From Runella zeae DSM 19591 (GTDB lineage Bacteria; Bacteroidota; Bacteroidia; Cytophagales; Spirosomataceae), in the NCBI RefSeq assembly GCF_000423565.1, contig NZ_AUIF01000003.1, positions 248,001-312,000 on the forward strand: a stretch of 64,000 bases of DNA, given 5' to 3'. A program made the translations under genes and the position numbers. The notes beneath the pieces were generated by a model. That model ran no database searches, was not told the origin of the DNA, and was given only the letters and a program-made list of their open reading frames with translations. Of the stretch, positions 24,248 through 33,706 are shown piece after piece. The first letter of the stretch is position 1. Each line of letters opens with the position of its first letter.

Positions 24248-25178
24248 GTTTTATTTATATGTATTAATAATTATAGCCTTTATGGGCTATGAGTTGACTT
24301 CTTGCAAAAAACCGGAAGATTCGACTTCTCACGGTACTATTGCTATTGCCTCTGACGAATCGCTTCAGCCGATGGTGGAGCAGATTACACAAGCATATCA
24401 ACATACCTATCCCGAAACACACTTCAATGTGTTGTACCAACCTGAGCAAATCGCCATATCTATGGTGTTGAGGGATAGTGTTCGACTGGCTTTTATCACT
24501 CGTGAACTTACAAGTGATGAACAAAAAACCTTGAAATCTCAAGGAATTCGCTATAATCCTCAACACATCGCTACCGATGGTGTTGCTCTTCTCACCAATC
24601 GCACCAATACCGATAGCCTCATTACTATACAAGAATTGTCGTCTGTATTTAATGGTAAAACAAAAACGTGGGAAGCGCTAAAAGGAGGAAATCAAAAAGG
24701 GAATATCACATTGGTTTTTGATAATGCAAATTCTAGCAATCTCAACTATGTGATGACCAAATTTGGTTTGACCAACATCCAAGGAATTAATATTTTTTCG
24801 GCAGGTTCTAATAAGGCTGTTATTGAATATGTAAGACAAAATCCTAGAGCGCTTGGTTTTATTGGCGTAAATTGGCTTAGTGACGGTGATGCCCCGCTTA
24901 CGGCAGAGCTATCCCAAGGATTGAGAGTGATGGGAGTTGCTTCCAAAGCAGATGCTACTTTAGACGAATATTATCAACCTTTTCAAGAAGGCTTGGGTCT
25001 TAAACGTTATCCTTTATCGCGAAAAGTATATGTGATTAGCCGTGAAATGCACTCTGGCTTAGGAAGTGGACTACTCAATTATATAATGCGAGATGTTGGA
25101 AGTTTAATTATTGAAAAATGTGGCCTTTGGCCCGCAAAACCATTTAATCGAGAAGTAATTTTAAAGAAAGAGATATAA
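24213..25178 (+). CDS. PstS-like periplasmic substrate-binding lipoprotein
   Basis: The 321-residue protein has an N-terminal hydrophobic segment ending in the lipobox LTSC (Cys near residue 31), so it should be a lipoprotein. The rest is a PstS/PBP-like domain: GTIAIASDESLQPMVEQI, TDGVALLTN, LSSVFNGKTKTWEAL and ALGFIGVNWLSDG. No ABC permease or ATPase gene is near. The frame overlaps the small membrane protein gene by 35 bp (an alternative ATG is at 24219). Such orphan PstS-like proteins inside TonB operons may present phosphate or another anion, or may be structural; this is inferred from position. Confidence 0.87.
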   Translation: MDMISKKVKIHRFYLYVLIIIAFMGYELTSCKKPEDSTSHGTIAIASDESLQPMVEQITQAYQHTYPETHFNVLYQPEQIAISMVLRDSVRLAFITRELTSDEQKTLKSQGIRYNPQHIATDGVALLTNRTNTDSLITIQELSSVFNGKTKTWEALKGGNQKGNITLVFDNANSSNLNYVMTKFGLTNIQGINIFSAGSNKAVIEYVRQNPRALGFIGVNWLSDGDAPLTAELSQGLRVMGVASKADATLDEYYQPFQEGLGLKRYPLSRKVYVISREMHSGLGSGLLNYIMRDVGSLIIEKCGLWPAKPFNREVILKKEI

Positions 25179-25274
25179 AATTTTTCGATTAAGGCACAAT
25201 TTTATAGTTTTGTTTCCCGTTTCTGAATCACAAATTTTTTTTATCACCCCACATTTACAACAACCTACTGAAAG

Positions 25275-27047
25275 ATGAACATTAGATTCAAATCGTGGTT
25301 AGTAGCGTTTTCCGCAAGTGCGTTCGTTTGCAGTCAGGCTATTGCCCAAGATGTTGCTACTGGTTTAAAACAATTGGATGGCAATCAGTCATGTTTGGCT
25401 AAAGAAACATTTGAAAAGTTGGCGACGGCCACACCTTCTGCTGAAAATCAATTTTATCTAGGTTATTATTATCTACGCACCAAGCAGCCGGATCTCGCTA
25501 AAGGAGCCTTTGAAAAAGGCTTAGCAGCTGATCCGAAAAGCAAAGATAACCTCAACAAAGTAGGACTAGGAGCTGTGGCTTTGGCTCAAGGAGATCGTAC
25601 TAGTGCTCAAACTACCTTCGCAGAAATTTTAAAAGCAACCAAAAATAAAAATATCGAAGTATTACAACGTATTAGCGAAGCTTATACGGGATATGTTATG
25701 ATTGACTCTATGAAGCCAATCTATAAAACAACAGACCCTGCTCGTGCCGTTGAACTTGCCGATATCGCTATTGCATTAATGCTTAAAAATGGTTCTAAAA
25801 ACCAAGAAGTTTATATGTCAAAAGGTGATGCTTTCTTCTTAAAAGGAGAAGCTGGCCCGGCTGTGTCTGCCTACGAAGATGCTATCAATGCAAACCCTAG
25901 CTTAGGTGAAGCATTTGCAAAAGTAGCAAAAATCTATTGGGCTGGTCGCAACTATGAACTGGCACAAACCAACTTCAAAAAAGCAATCGAAGTAGATCCT
26001 GATTACGCACCTGCTAATAAAGAATACGCTGAACTTTATTTCTTTGTGCGTCAATATAAAAATGCATCTAAATTTATGGATGCTTATGTAGAAAAGTTGG
26101 GTGCATGTGCTACTGATGATGAGATTCTAAGAAGTGCCCAATTCAACTTTGTTGCCGAAGAATTTGGAAAAGTAGGCCCCAAAACTACGAAAGTGATGCA
26201 AAGTGGTCGTGACAATGACGTATTGTATCGTATGTTGGGATGGGCTGCTTATAAGGAGAATCAATATGAGAAAGCGATTGAAAACTTGAAGAAGTTTTTA
26301 CAAAAAGCTCCTCAAAAAGCTATTGATAACGACTACCGCTATCTCGGAAATTCGATGTTGAGAGTTACACCAGCAGATACTGCGGCAGCTATTGCTAATC
26401 TCGAAAAAGCAGCAGAAATGGATACTGTAGAAAATGGCTACAAAGAAATTGCGGCTTTCTACAATGGAGCTAAAGATTATGAAAAGGCGATTACCTATTA
26501 CGAAAAAGCCTTGAAGTGGGAAAAGAACCCTTCTTTGCAAGACCTTGTAAACCTTTCGTTGCCTATTTATAACGTAGCAAACCGTATCTTCCCTACGGGC
26601 GCTGATTCTGCATCTTTGCGTGAAAAGAAACGTGACTATTTCTTAAAAGCAGATTCGCTTTACATTCAGATGATTGAGCGTAAGCCAGACTTCTTGTATC
26701 CCTATGCTCAGCGTGCCAAAGCCAACTACTTTGCATACACTAGAGAAGAAGTAATGGAAAATGGTAAAGCGATTCCTTTGATGGAAAACTACATAAAATT
26801 AGTAGCTGCTGATACTGCTCCAATGGATGATACCAAAAAAAGTAACTTGAAGCTTTTCTACCAAGTTTTAGGAGCCTATGCTTTCACTGCACAAAAAGAT
26901 GAAGCTAAAGCAAAAGAATGGTTCACAAAACTCTTGGAAATAGATCCAGGAAATAAAACAGCGACTGAGTTTTTGAATCCGCCGGCGCCTGAGCCTGCTC
27001 AACCTGCCGCCAAGACACCTTCAAAAGCTCCAGCCAAAAAATCTTAG
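25275..27047 (+). CDS. Secreted tetratricopeptide-repeat protein
   Basis: The 590-residue protein has a signal peptide (ending near SQAIAQ) followed by TPR motifs over nearly the whole length (for example AENQFYLGYYYLRTKQPDLA, SYEDAINANPSLGEAFAKVA-like units, NYELAQTNFKKAIEVDPDY). A Pro/Ala/Lys-rich tail ends it. Periplasmic or surface scaffold. It is the last gene of the TonB-operon stretch, 96 bp after the PstS-like gene, and is closed by a strong terminator. Partner proteins unknown. Confidence 0.9.
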   Translation: MNIRFKSWLVAFSASAFVCSQAIAQDVATGLKQLDGNQSCLAKETFEKLATATPSAENQFYLGYYYLRTKQPDLAKGAFEKGLAADPKSKDNLNKVGLGAVALAQGDRTSAQTTFAEILKATKNKNIEVLQRISEAYTGYVMIDSMKPIYKTTDPARAVELADIAIALMLKNGSKNQEVYMSKGDAFFLKGEAGPAVSAYEDAINANPSLGEAFAKVAKIYWAGRNYELAQTNFKKAIEVDPDYAPANKEYAELYFFVRQYKNASKFMDAYVEKLGACATDDEILRSAQFNFVAEEFGKVGPKTTKVMQSGRDNDVLYRMLGWAAYKENQYEKAIENLKKFLQKAPQKAIDNDYRYLGNSMLRVTPADTAAAIANLEKAAEMDTVENGYKEIAAFYNGAKDYEKAITYYEKALKWEKNPSLQDLVNLSLPIYNVANRIFPTGADSASLREKKRDYFLKADSLYIQMIERKPDFLYPYAQRAKANYFAYTREEVMENGKAIPLMENYIKLVAADTAPMDDTKKSNLKLFYQVLGAYAFTAQKDEAKAKEWFTKLLEIDPGNKTATEFLNPPAPEPAQPAAKTPSKAPAKKS

Positions 27048-27062
27048 GCTAGCTTTGGTCAT

Positions 27063-27101
27063 AAAAAAAGCCTCTCGTAGCTGATACGAGAGGCTTTTTT
27101 T
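27063..27101. terminator. Strong bidirectional terminator after the TPR gene
   Basis: A perfect 17-bp stem, left arm 27063-27079 and right arm 27085-27101, with core GCCTCTCGTA / TACGAGAGGC, a 5-nt loop and A/T tails on both sides. It serves the TPR gene and the convergent small gene. Confidence 0.92.
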
Positions 27102-27119
27102 GCACCATAAAAGTGATTA

Positions 27120-27326
27120 TTAAACCACGAGTTGATGCCTACTAAAATACTGATTAAGAATGACGTGGTATTTGTCACTAAAATGTTCATAACACCAAGC
27201 TTTAAGCTTCTTAACGTCATCGGGCAACAACACTTTTAGTGCTTTACGTAATTCTTTTTCAAATAATTTTTTGTCAAAACTGACTTTCACAAGTACAAGC
27301 TTGATAAAATCTAACATAGTTGCCAT
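27120..27326 (-). CDS. Small conserved-looking protein of unknown function
   Basis: I chose the start at 27326 (MATMLDFIKLVLVKVSFDKKL), giving 68 residues. A longer frame adds nine residues from 27353. The sequence is a charged helical protein (LFEKELRKALKVLLPDDVKKLK, then YHVILNQYF) without TM or signal peptide, and has normal protein-like composition. It ends just after the shared terminator. No function recognised. Confidence 0.7.
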   Translation of the reverse strand: MATMLDFIKLVLVKVSFDKKLFEKELRKALKVLLPDDVKKLKAWCYEHFSDKYHVILNQYFSRHQLVV

Positions 27327-27441
27327 AGCAGGTTCAGAATTTAGAAAGAACAATTGTGAGGATGGAGCACTCTTTAAAATTAACGCATAATTATAGAAAT
27401 TATGTTAAAAGGGTCTATTAATTTTGCATTAATACTTCGCG

Positions 27442-28857
27442 ATGAAAATACACGGCAAATATATACTTTTTTTTACTTTTTTTTGCATTATACTTACAGT
27501 AGATGCCCAAAATACCGAAAACCCTTTTTTGGTTGAATTTACGGGCACTACCATCAATCTTCAAGAGCCATTTACGATTTCAGTCAAAATCACAGGGTTT
27601 GATCAAGCACCTTTGGTAACATTCCCTGACAACATAAAAAACTTTCAAAAAAGAGAAAGTTCCCGCTCAAGTCTTACCAATAAAATCGGCGGTAATACGC
27701 TTGTAACCTATACAATTTCTCAAAACTACTATCCACTTAAGGCTGGTACTTTTGATACTGGCCCTATCGAAATTTTGGTAAACAAGCAGGTACTTAGGTC
27801 GGAAGGAACAGAAGTGGTGGTCGAAGCTAGTAAAGTTGAAAATGAAGAGGAGGAAATGGATGTAGCTTCCCAAATTACGCCCGAAATGCAAAGTGAGGCA
27901 GCCCAAGGGGCTTTTTTGGTGGTGGCGGTAGACAAAAGGCGAGTATATGTACAGGAAGGCTTTAATCTTCGACTTTCGCTGCTCGTATCCGAAAACAATG
28001 CCACTGATATGGAGTTTTATGAGGTCGAAAAACAACTTGAAAAAGTCTTGAAATCGCTTAAACCAGCGAGCTGTTGGGAAGAAAATTTTGGAATTCAAGA
28101 AATACCGACCATTCCGGTTGAGATTGGAGACAAGCGTTTTATGGAATACAGAATATACCAAGCATCTTTTTTTCCGCTCAATAATCAAACTATTCAGATT
28201 CCGACAGTAAGTTGGACGATGAAAACGGTCAAAGAAAATGCCTCAGGGGAAGAAGTAGCGGCGTTACAGACTTTTACTTCTAAGCCATTGTCTATCAATG
28301 TTCTAAACCTTCCTCCTCATCCATTGCGCAATCAAGTAATCGTGGGAGATTTTAGACTTGAAGAAAAAATTAGTAACTATTCCTTAGAGACAGGCAAGAG
28401 TTATCAATATGATTTTCGAATCAAAGGAACTGGCAATATTCAGGCCATAAGGGAACCAACGTTTTCAAATAACTCCTTGTTTGATATATATTCTCCTGAT
28501 ATTATCAACAATGTACTGAGACAAAAGGGTAAGATAGCCGGAGAAAAAATCTTTAGTTATCAAATTATTCCTAAACAACACGGAGAGTTTGATTTGAATA
28601 ACCTAGTTTTCTGGGTTTATTTTAACACTAAAAAACAATCATACGATACGCTTCACTCTAACTTAAAACTAGTAATAACGGGTGAAGATATGATGACAAC
28701 TCAGCTAGCTACCTCAGAAGCCGAGTCAATTTATATGGGAATTGAGCAATGGGATTCGGCAATAGCCGTTGTCAATTATCAAATGATAATCAGAAACATA
28801 GCTAATATTTTAGTTGTGTTGATGTTGATTGGAATGATTTATATTTTTAAAAAATAA
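27442..28857 (+). CDS. batD: BatD-family membrane-anchored protein
   Basis: The 471-residue protein has a signal peptide (ending near TVDAQ), repeated Ig-like domains and one C-terminal TM ([18 protein letters not shown]). The N-terminal segment ([21 protein letters not shown]) and [15 protein letters not shown] are typical of BatD. BatD usually belongs to the Bat (Bacteroides aerotolerance) operon with MoxR and VWA proteins; none of these is adjacent, and the C-terminus is shorter than usual. Its stop overlaps the aroC start (TAATG). A role in envelope stress is assumed from the family. Confidence 0.82.
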   Translation: MKIHGKYILFFTFFCIILTVDAQNTENPFLVEFTGTTINLQEPFTISVKITGFDQAPLVTFPDNIKNFQKRESSRSSLTNKIGGNTLVTYTISQNYYPLKAGTFDTGPIEILVNKQVLRSEGTEVVVEASKVENEEEEMDVASQITPEMQSEAAQGAFLVVAVDKRRVYVQEGFNLRLSLLVSENNATDMEFYEVEKQLEKVLKSLKPASCWEENFGIQEIPTIPVEIGDKRFMEYRIYQASFFPLNNQTIQIPTVSWTMKTVKENASGEEVAALQTFTSKPLSINVLNLPPHPLRNQVIVGDFRLEEKISNYSLETGKSYQYDFRIKGTGNIQAIREPTFSNNSLFDIYSPDIINNVLRQKGKIAGEKIFSYQIIPKQHGEFDLNNLVFWVYFNTKKQSYDTLHSNLKLVITGEDMMTTQLATSEAESIYMGIEQWDSAIAVVNYQMIIRNIANILVVLMLIGMIYIFKK

Positions 28858-29939
28858 TGAGTAGCACTTACGGAAAAATTTTCAAAATAGCCACTTTTGG
28901 CGAGTCGCATGGGGCGGCTATTGGGGTAATAGTAGAAGGATGTCCGGCTGGGCTAGATTTTGACTTGGAGTTTATCCAGCAAGAGCTAGATCGACGTAAG
29001 CCAGGGCAATCACGTATCACTACTCAGCGGCGCGAAGCTGACACCGTGCAGGTTTTGTCAGGGGTTTTTGAAGGAAAGACCACTGGTACTCCTATTTCTA
29101 TGGTTATCTGGAACGAAGATCAGCGGAGCAAAGACTATTCGCACATTTCACAGCAATACCGACCTTCACATGCTGATTATACCTATCAAGCCAAATATGG
29201 GGTAAGAGACTATAGAGGGGGAGGAAGAAGCTCTGCTAGAGAAACAGCAGCGCGGGTAGCGGCAGGAGCATTAGCCAAAATATTACTAAACCAGCTGGGA
29301 GTGACTGTCCAAGCCTATGTATCTCAAGTAGGAAAACTCAAACTATCGAAACCCTATCAAGAACTTGACTTAAGTTTGACAGATACCAACGCGGTGCGCT
29401 GTCCTGATCCTGAGATGGCTCAAGTTATGTTTGACTATATTGATGAAATTCGAAAAAAAGGTGATTCCATCGGAGGAGTAATAAACTGCGTCATTAATGG
29501 TACACCAGTAGGATGGGGAGAACCAGTATTTGACAAACTACATGCCGAATTGGGAAAAGCTATGCTAAGTATCAATGCTGTCAAAGGTTTTGAATATGGT
29601 AGCGGCTTTGAAGGGGTAGAATTATTAGGTTCGCAGCACAATGATGCCTTTTATACCGACGAAAACGGAACAGTAAGAACCCGCACCAATCATTCGGGAG
29701 GTATACAAGGAGGCATCTCAAACGGCGAAGATATTTTCTTTAAAGTGGCTTTTAAGCCGGTAGCTACCATCATGCAAGACCAAGAAAGTGTAAATCAAGA
29801 AGGCGAAAAAATAGTAGTCCAAGGCAAAGGCCGTCATGATCCCTGTGTGCTGCCCCGTGCGGTGCCCATCGTAGAAGCAATGGCGGCTCTTGTGTTGGTT
29901 GACTTCTATCTTAGAAATAAGGCCGCCCAATACTCTTAA
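28857..29939 (+). CDS. aroC: Chorismate synthase
   Basis: The 360-residue protein has the standard motifs FGESHG near the N-terminus, [34 protein letters not shown] and the C-terminal [18 protein letters not shown]. It converts 5-enolpyruvylshikimate-3-phosphate to chorismate using reduced FMN, the last common step before Trp, Phe, Tyr and folate. Translation is coupled to batD by a one-base overlap. Chorismate is the substrate of TrpE, encoded at 46944. Confidence 0.97.
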   Translation: MSSTYGKIFKIATFGESHGAAIGVIVEGCPAGLDFDLEFIQQELDRRKPGQSRITTQRREADTVQVLSGVFEGKTTGTPISMVIWNEDQRSKDYSHISQQYRPSHADYTYQAKYGVRDYRGGGRSSARETAARVAAGALAKILLNQLGVTVQAYVSQVGKLKLSKPYQELDLSLTDTNAVRCPDPEMAQVMFDYIDEIRKKGDSIGGVINCVINGTPVGWGEPVFDKLHAELGKAMLSINAVKGFEYGSGFEGVELLGSQHNDAFYTDENGTVRTRTNHSGGIQGGISNGEDIFFKVAFKPVATIMQDQESVNQEGEKIVVQGKGRHDPCVLPRAVPIVEAMAALVLVDFYLRNKAAQYS

Positions 29940-29940
29940 T

Positions 29941-29970
29941 TTGATTTAAGCTTGATTTTTATTAATTTTG
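29941..29970 (+). promoter_or_regulatory. dnaN promoter
   Basis: TTG at 29941-29943 (preceded by T, giving TTTG) and TAATTTTG at 29963-29970 are spaced by 19 bp, an exact match to the Bacteroidota promoter consensus. The predicted start gives a ~20-nt leader. Confidence 0.65.
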
Positions 29971-29997
29971 TTGATTAAATAATATCTAAATCTAGCT

Positions 29998-31125
29998 ATG
30001 AAATTCATTGTATCGTCGTCAGTGTTGTTAAAACAACTCGCGACTATCAACGGCGTCGTTTCTACCAACCCGATTGTTCCTATTCTCGAAAATTTTCTTT
30101 TTCAACTAGATACTAATCTATTGACTGTTACGGCTTCTGACTTGCAAACCGTAATGATTACGGAATTTCAGGTAGAATCGTTGGATAAAGGGGCTATAGC
30201 TATTCCAGCCAAATTATTATTGGATACGCTTCGTGGCCTACCAGAGCAGCCGATAGCAGTCAATGTGGATAACGATACTTTTGGAATAGAGATTGTTTCG
30301 GACAATGGCCGTTATAAACTTGCGGGTGAAAATCCCATTGATTTTCCTAAAATTCCCTCGGTCAATCGTTCGTTTTCGGTAGAGTTGTCGTCTGTAGCTC
30401 TTCAAAATGCTATTGCAAATACCATATTTGCCACCAGTACTGATGAGCTTCGGCCAGCTATGACAGGGGTATTTTTACAATTGGGTTCAGATTATGCCAC
30501 CTTTGTAGCTACGGATGGGCACCGTTTGATTCGTTATCGCCGTTATGATGTCAAATCGGTAGTAGATACTACGATGATTATTCCACGTAAGGCTCTAAAT
30601 CTGCTGAAGTCTTCTTTGCCCTCCGAAAATGTTGTGGTAAAAGCAGAGTTTAGTCAAGCCAATGCTTTTTTTAGCTTTGCCAATATTAGGATGATTTGCC
30701 GTCTGATTGACGAGCGCTTTCCTGATTATGAAAATGCGATTCCGACCAATAATCCCAACGTATTGACCATTAGCAGAGGAGAGATTCTGAATTCTTTGCG
30801 GCGTATTTCAATTTATTCAAATAGAACCACTCATCAAATTCGCCTGAAACTGACGCCACCAAATCAGCTTGTGATTTCGGCGGAAGATTTAGACTATGCC
30901 AATGAAGCCAATGAACGTTTGCTTTGCGAGTACAATGGAGATGAAATGGAGATTGGTTTCAATGCTAAGTTTTTGATTGAAATGCTCAACAATTTAGATG
31001 CTACTACCTTGTCTTTTGAGTTGTCGGCTCCCAATAGAGCGGGGATTGTGATTCCGATGGAAAAAGACGATGATGAAGATATATTGATGCTAGTGATGCC
31101 AGTGATGTTGAATACCTATGCTTAA
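29998..31125 (+). CDS. dnaN: DNA polymerase III beta subunit (sliding clamp)
   Basis: The 375-residue protein has the three clamp domains. Visible segments are KFIVSSSVLLKQLATINGVV at the N-terminus, RPAMTGVFLQ and VATDGHRLIRYR in the middle, and a C-terminal VIPMEKDDDEDILMLVMPVML. The dimeric ring tethers the replicative polymerase to DNA. No dnaA or gyrB adjoins it, so this is not the canonical origin arrangement; in Bacteroidota dnaN is often away from dnaA. Confidence 0.97.
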   Translation: MKFIVSSSVLLKQLATINGVVSTNPIVPILENFLFQLDTNLLTVTASDLQTVMITEFQVESLDKGAIAIPAKLLLDTLRGLPEQPIAVNVDNDTFGIEIVSDNGRYKLAGENPIDFPKIPSVNRSFSVELSSVALQNAIANTIFATSTDELRPAMTGVFLQLGSDYATFVATDGHRLIRYRRYDVKSVVDTTMIIPRKALNLLKSSLPSENVVVKAEFSQANAFFSFANIRMICRLIDERFPDYENAIPTNNPNVLTISRGEILNSLRRISIYSNRTTHQIRLKLTPPNQLVISAEDLDYANEANERLLCEYNGDEMEIGFNAKFLIEMLNNLDATTLSFELSAPNRAGIVIPMEKDDDEDILMLVMPVMLNTYA

Positions 31126-31162
31126 GAGATTTAGGTAAATTTGCAGCCTTTTGACCAGAGTT

Positions 31163-31831
31163 ATGTCTTTTAAAAATATTTCCCTGATGCCGAGTCTCTC
31201 GGCATTTTTTTTGACAATACTTCCATTCCTAACAAGTTCGTTAGTAGGTGCGTGGATTATTCAAAACGAAAATTTGATTGCTAATTTTCATACTTATGAA
31301 TGGGTATTGGTATGTATAGGTTGCGCTTTGGCTTGTGCTGTAGCATTAATTCCTCCCACTTTGTTGGCCTTTGGATTTGGGTATTTTTTGGGATGGAAGG
31401 CTATTGTACCTCTGGTATTGCTTAATCTAATGGCTATTGGGCTAGTTTATGTTTTTGTAAGGCAGTTGGATACCGATGTTTTATTAGAAAAAGTAAAAAA
31501 ATACCCTAAAGTAGCGAAGGTACTGAATAGAGTACACAAGGATGAATTTACTTTCGTGTTTTTTACGAAATTATCCCCAGTCTTGCCTTTTGCCCTCACC
31601 AACTTGGTTTTTGCACTTATGAAAGTAAGATTCAAGAATATAATGCTAGGTGGTTTTTTGGGGATGATACCTCGTACTGTACTAGCGGTATGGGTCGGAC
31701 TAGAAGCACAAGAGATAAGACAACTCATCGAAAACCCCAATCAAAACGCTACGAATAAACTGTGGGTGATAGCTTTGGTGGTAGTGTCGGTTGTGGGGTT
31801 GTTGAGATTATTTGTAAAGCCAAAAGACTAG
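31163..31831 (+). CDS. VTT-domain (TVP38/TMEM64/DedA-type) membrane protein
   Basis: I chose the ATG at 31163 (MSFKNISLMPSL); a TTG at 31151 adds four residues. The 222-residue inner-membrane protein has about five hydrophobic segments and the VTT pattern, with FGFGYFLGWKAI and FFTKLSPVLPFALTNLVFAL. Relatives include DedA and TMEM64 proteins implicated in phospholipid scrambling or undecaprenyl-phosphate recycling. A TAAATTTG -7 box lies at 31136-31143. Substrate unknown. Confidence 0.85.
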   Translation: MSFKNISLMPSLSAFFLTILPFLTSSLVGAWIIQNENLIANFHTYEWVLVCIGCALACAVALIPPTLLAFGFGYFLGWKAIVPLVLLNLMAIGLVYVFVRQLDTDVLLEKVKKYPKVAKVLNRVHKDEFTFVFFTKLSPVLPFALTNLVFALMKVRFKNIMLGGFLGMIPRTVLAVWVGLEAQEIRQLIENPNQNATNKLWVIALVVVSVVGLLRLFVKPKD

Positions 31832-31839
31832 GGGAGGGG

Positions 31840-31875
31840 TTTCCACTCTCCATTTTAGAAAATAGAGAGTGGAAA
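31840..31875. terminator. Hairpin between convergent VTT gene and argH
   Basis: Outer arms TTTCCACTCTC (31840-31850) and GAGAGTGGAAA (31865-31875) plus inner ATTTT-AG-AAAAT make a long stem. The U-tract is poor on both strands, so termination strength is uncertain. Confidence 0.6.
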
Positions 31876-31882
31876 TAAAAGA

Positions 31883-33217
31883 TTATTTTAACAGTTCTTC
31901 AACAGCTACATGTACTTTATCAAAACCGAAACGCTGCATTTCGGCGTCCATAAGATTAGTGATTTGGTCGTTGCATAAGTTGCCAATACTTCCTTCGTGC
32001 GTATGCTTTAAATCGCGGGAGGCTTGGTAAGTACCTTCGTTGATTTCCTTTCCTACTTGTCGATAAGCATCTCTGAAAGGTACCCCTTGTACTACTAGCT
32101 CATTGACCCTTTCGACGCTAAATAATAAATCGTACTTAGTATCGGCCAGAAGATTGGGCTTTACTTGCAGATGTTGGAGCATAAAGTGAGTAATGTCGAG
32201 GCAGTCGAGTATTTCGTCAAAAGCTGGCATGAGCAATTCTTTCAACAACTGCATATCTCGGTGATAACCCGAAGGCAAATTGCTCATTACCATTGTGATT
32301 TCGGTAGGCAGTGCTTTCAGTCGATTGGTTTTGGCGCGTAATAGCTCGGCTACGTCAGGATTTTTTTTGTGAGGCATGATGCTGCTTCCCGTCGTGAGGT
32401 CGTCGGGAAGAGTCACAAAAGCAAAGTTTTGGCTATTGTACAAGCATACATCCATTGCTAATCGAGACAAGGTGGCTGCTAAAGCGGCAATAGCCGTAAG
32501 AGCCGTTTGTTCGGTTTTCCCGCGCGACATCTGCGCATACACTACATTGTAATGGAGGGTTTCGAAGCCCAACAATTGAGTAGTCATGGTACGGTTAAGC
32601 GGGAATGACGAACCATAGCCCGCTCCTGAGCCCAAAGGGTTTTTGTTGGAAAGTTTATAAGCGGTCTGAATCACGCTCATGTCATCTACCAAAGCTTCGC
32701 CATACGCCCCAAACCACAACCCAAAAGAAGAAGGCATGGCAATTTGCAAATGCGTATAGCCCGGTAAGAGGTCGTTTTTGTGTTGATTGGAGCGTTGAAT
32801 CAACAAATCGAATAATTTTTTAGAGGCTAAAGCGACTTCTTCTAGGCGGTTTCGGGTAAAAAGCTTCATGTCCACCAAGACTTGGTCGTTGCGTGAGCGT
32901 CCGCTATGTATTTTTTTTCCTATATCGCCGAGTTTGCGGGTAAGGAGTAGCTCTACTTGCGAATGTACGTCTTCTACGCCGTCTTCTATTTCAAACTTTC
33001 CTTGTTGGATTTCTTCATAAATGGTTTTTAACTCTGCTTTTAGAAGAGTTAATTCTTCTTTTTCCAATAATCCTACGCTTTTGAGCATGGTGGCATGAGC
33101 GATATTGCCCAATACATCGTAGGGAGCCAAATATAAATCCATTTCACGGTCACGTCCGACGGTGAATTTTTCGATTTTCTCAGAGATAGAGGTAGTTTCT
33201 TTTTGCCAGAGTTTCAT
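31883..33217 (-). CDS. argH: Argininosuccinate lyase
   Basis: The 444-residue protein is a fumarase/aspartase superfamily member with the signature GSSIMPHKKNPDV, the SGRSRNDQV segment and the N-terminal LWQKETTSISEKIEKFTVGRD. It cleaves argininosuccinate to arginine and fumarate, the final step of arginine synthesis. Its upstream region is interrupted by the left repeat of the GxxExxY cassette 10 bp before the start codon, so that element may carry or disturb the argH promoter. Confidence 0.96.
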   Translation of the reverse strand: MKLWQKETTSISEKIEKFTVGRDREMDLYLAPYDVLGNIAHATMLKSVGLLEKEELTLLKAELKTIYEEIQQGKFEIEDGVEDVHSQVELLLTRKLGDIGKKIHSGRSRNDQVLVDMKLFTRNRLEEVALASKKLFDLLIQRSNQHKNDLLPGYTHLQIAMPSSFGLWFGAYGEALVDDMSVIQTAYKLSNKNPLGSGAGYGSSFPLNRTMTTQLLGFETLHYNVVYAQMSRGKTEQTALTAIAALAATLSRLAMDVCLYNSQNFAFVTLPDDLTTGSSIMPHKKNPDVAELLRAKTNRLKALPTEITMVMSNLPSGYHRDMQLLKELLMPAFDEILDCLDITHFMLQHLQVKPNLLADTKYDLLFSVERVNELVVQGVPFRDAYRQVGKEINEGTYQASRDLKHTHEGSIGNLCNDQITNLMDAEMQRFGFDKVHVAVEELLK

Positions 33218-33226
33218 TTTAATTTA

Positions 33227-33255
33227 ACCACTAAGGCACTAAGTTATCACTAAGG
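33227..33255 (+). repeat. Left CACTAAG-rich inverted repeat flanking the GxxExxY gene
   Basis: ACCACTAAGGCACTAAGTTATCACTAAGG contains three near-tandem CACTAAG units and is inverted with respect to the copy at 33654-33681. The two repeats bracket the GxxExxY gene. Confidence 0.8.
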
Positions 33256-33651
33256 TAAAATAGAGAAAAACTCATTTACCATAGGCTTAATGCTTTTTGT
33301 GATGTTTTCGGTATGAAAATTAATGAGCAATCCTTTAGGTTTTTGTAACAGTTTCATATAAGTTAATAACTGCGCTTCATAAAGTGGAATTAGATTTTCT
33401 ACAGCCTTTAATTCTACCACGACACAGTCATTTACTAATAAATCTAATCGTAATTCAGCATCTAATCGAACGCCTTTATAAGTGATAGGAACGCTCAATT
33501 GCCTTACTATTTGGAAACCTTTTACTTTGAGCTCTTGCACAAGGCATATCTCATATACCGATTCCAATAGTCCTGGCCCCACTTGTTTGTGAACTTCTAT
33601 AGCACAACCTACAATTTCGTAGGCTACTTGATTGACTTCTTTTTTAGTCAT
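33250..33651 (-). CDS. GxxExxY protein (PD-(D/E)XK-like fold)
   Basis: The 133-residue protein has the family signature GPGLLESVYE plus the downstream nuclease-like core LRLDLLVNDCVVVELKAVENL and LLTYMKLLQKPKGLLINF. GxxExxY proteins resemble PD-(D/E)XK nucleases, with D...VELK, but a biochemical activity is not established to my knowledge. The gene is enclosed almost exactly by inverted CACTAAG-rich repeats, with the left repeat overlapping its last codons. This suggests insertion between argH and the next gene. Confidence 0.88.
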   Translation of the reverse strand: MTKKEVNQVAYEIVGCAIEVHKQVGPGLLESVYEICLVQELKVKGFQIVRQLSVPITYKGVRLDAELRLDLLVNDCVVVELKAVENLIPLYEAQLLTYMKLLQKPKGLLINFHTENITKSIKPMVNEFFSILP

Positions 33652-33653
33652 TT

Positions 33654-33681
33654 CTTAGTGCATCTTAGTGTCCTTAGTGGT
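33654..33681 (-). repeat. Right CACTAAG-rich inverted repeat flanking the GxxExxY gene
   Basis: On the minus strand the repeat starts ACCACTAAGGACACTAAG and continues ATGCACTAAG. It is nearly identical to the left copy, allowing one inserted base, and lies just upstream of the GxxExxY start codon. Confidence 0.8.
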
Positions 33682-33706
33682 ACAAAGAGGATTAGGCGTC
33701 GCAAAG

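Noticed and set aside
29941-31125. Replication origin at dnaN
   Set aside because: No dnaA gene, no DnaA-box cluster and no origin-associated genes are adjacent.
33227-33681. CRISPR-like array made of the CACTAAG repeats
   Set aside because: Units are 7 bp with spacers of 1-4 bp and occur as two inverted clusters; no Cas genes are near.
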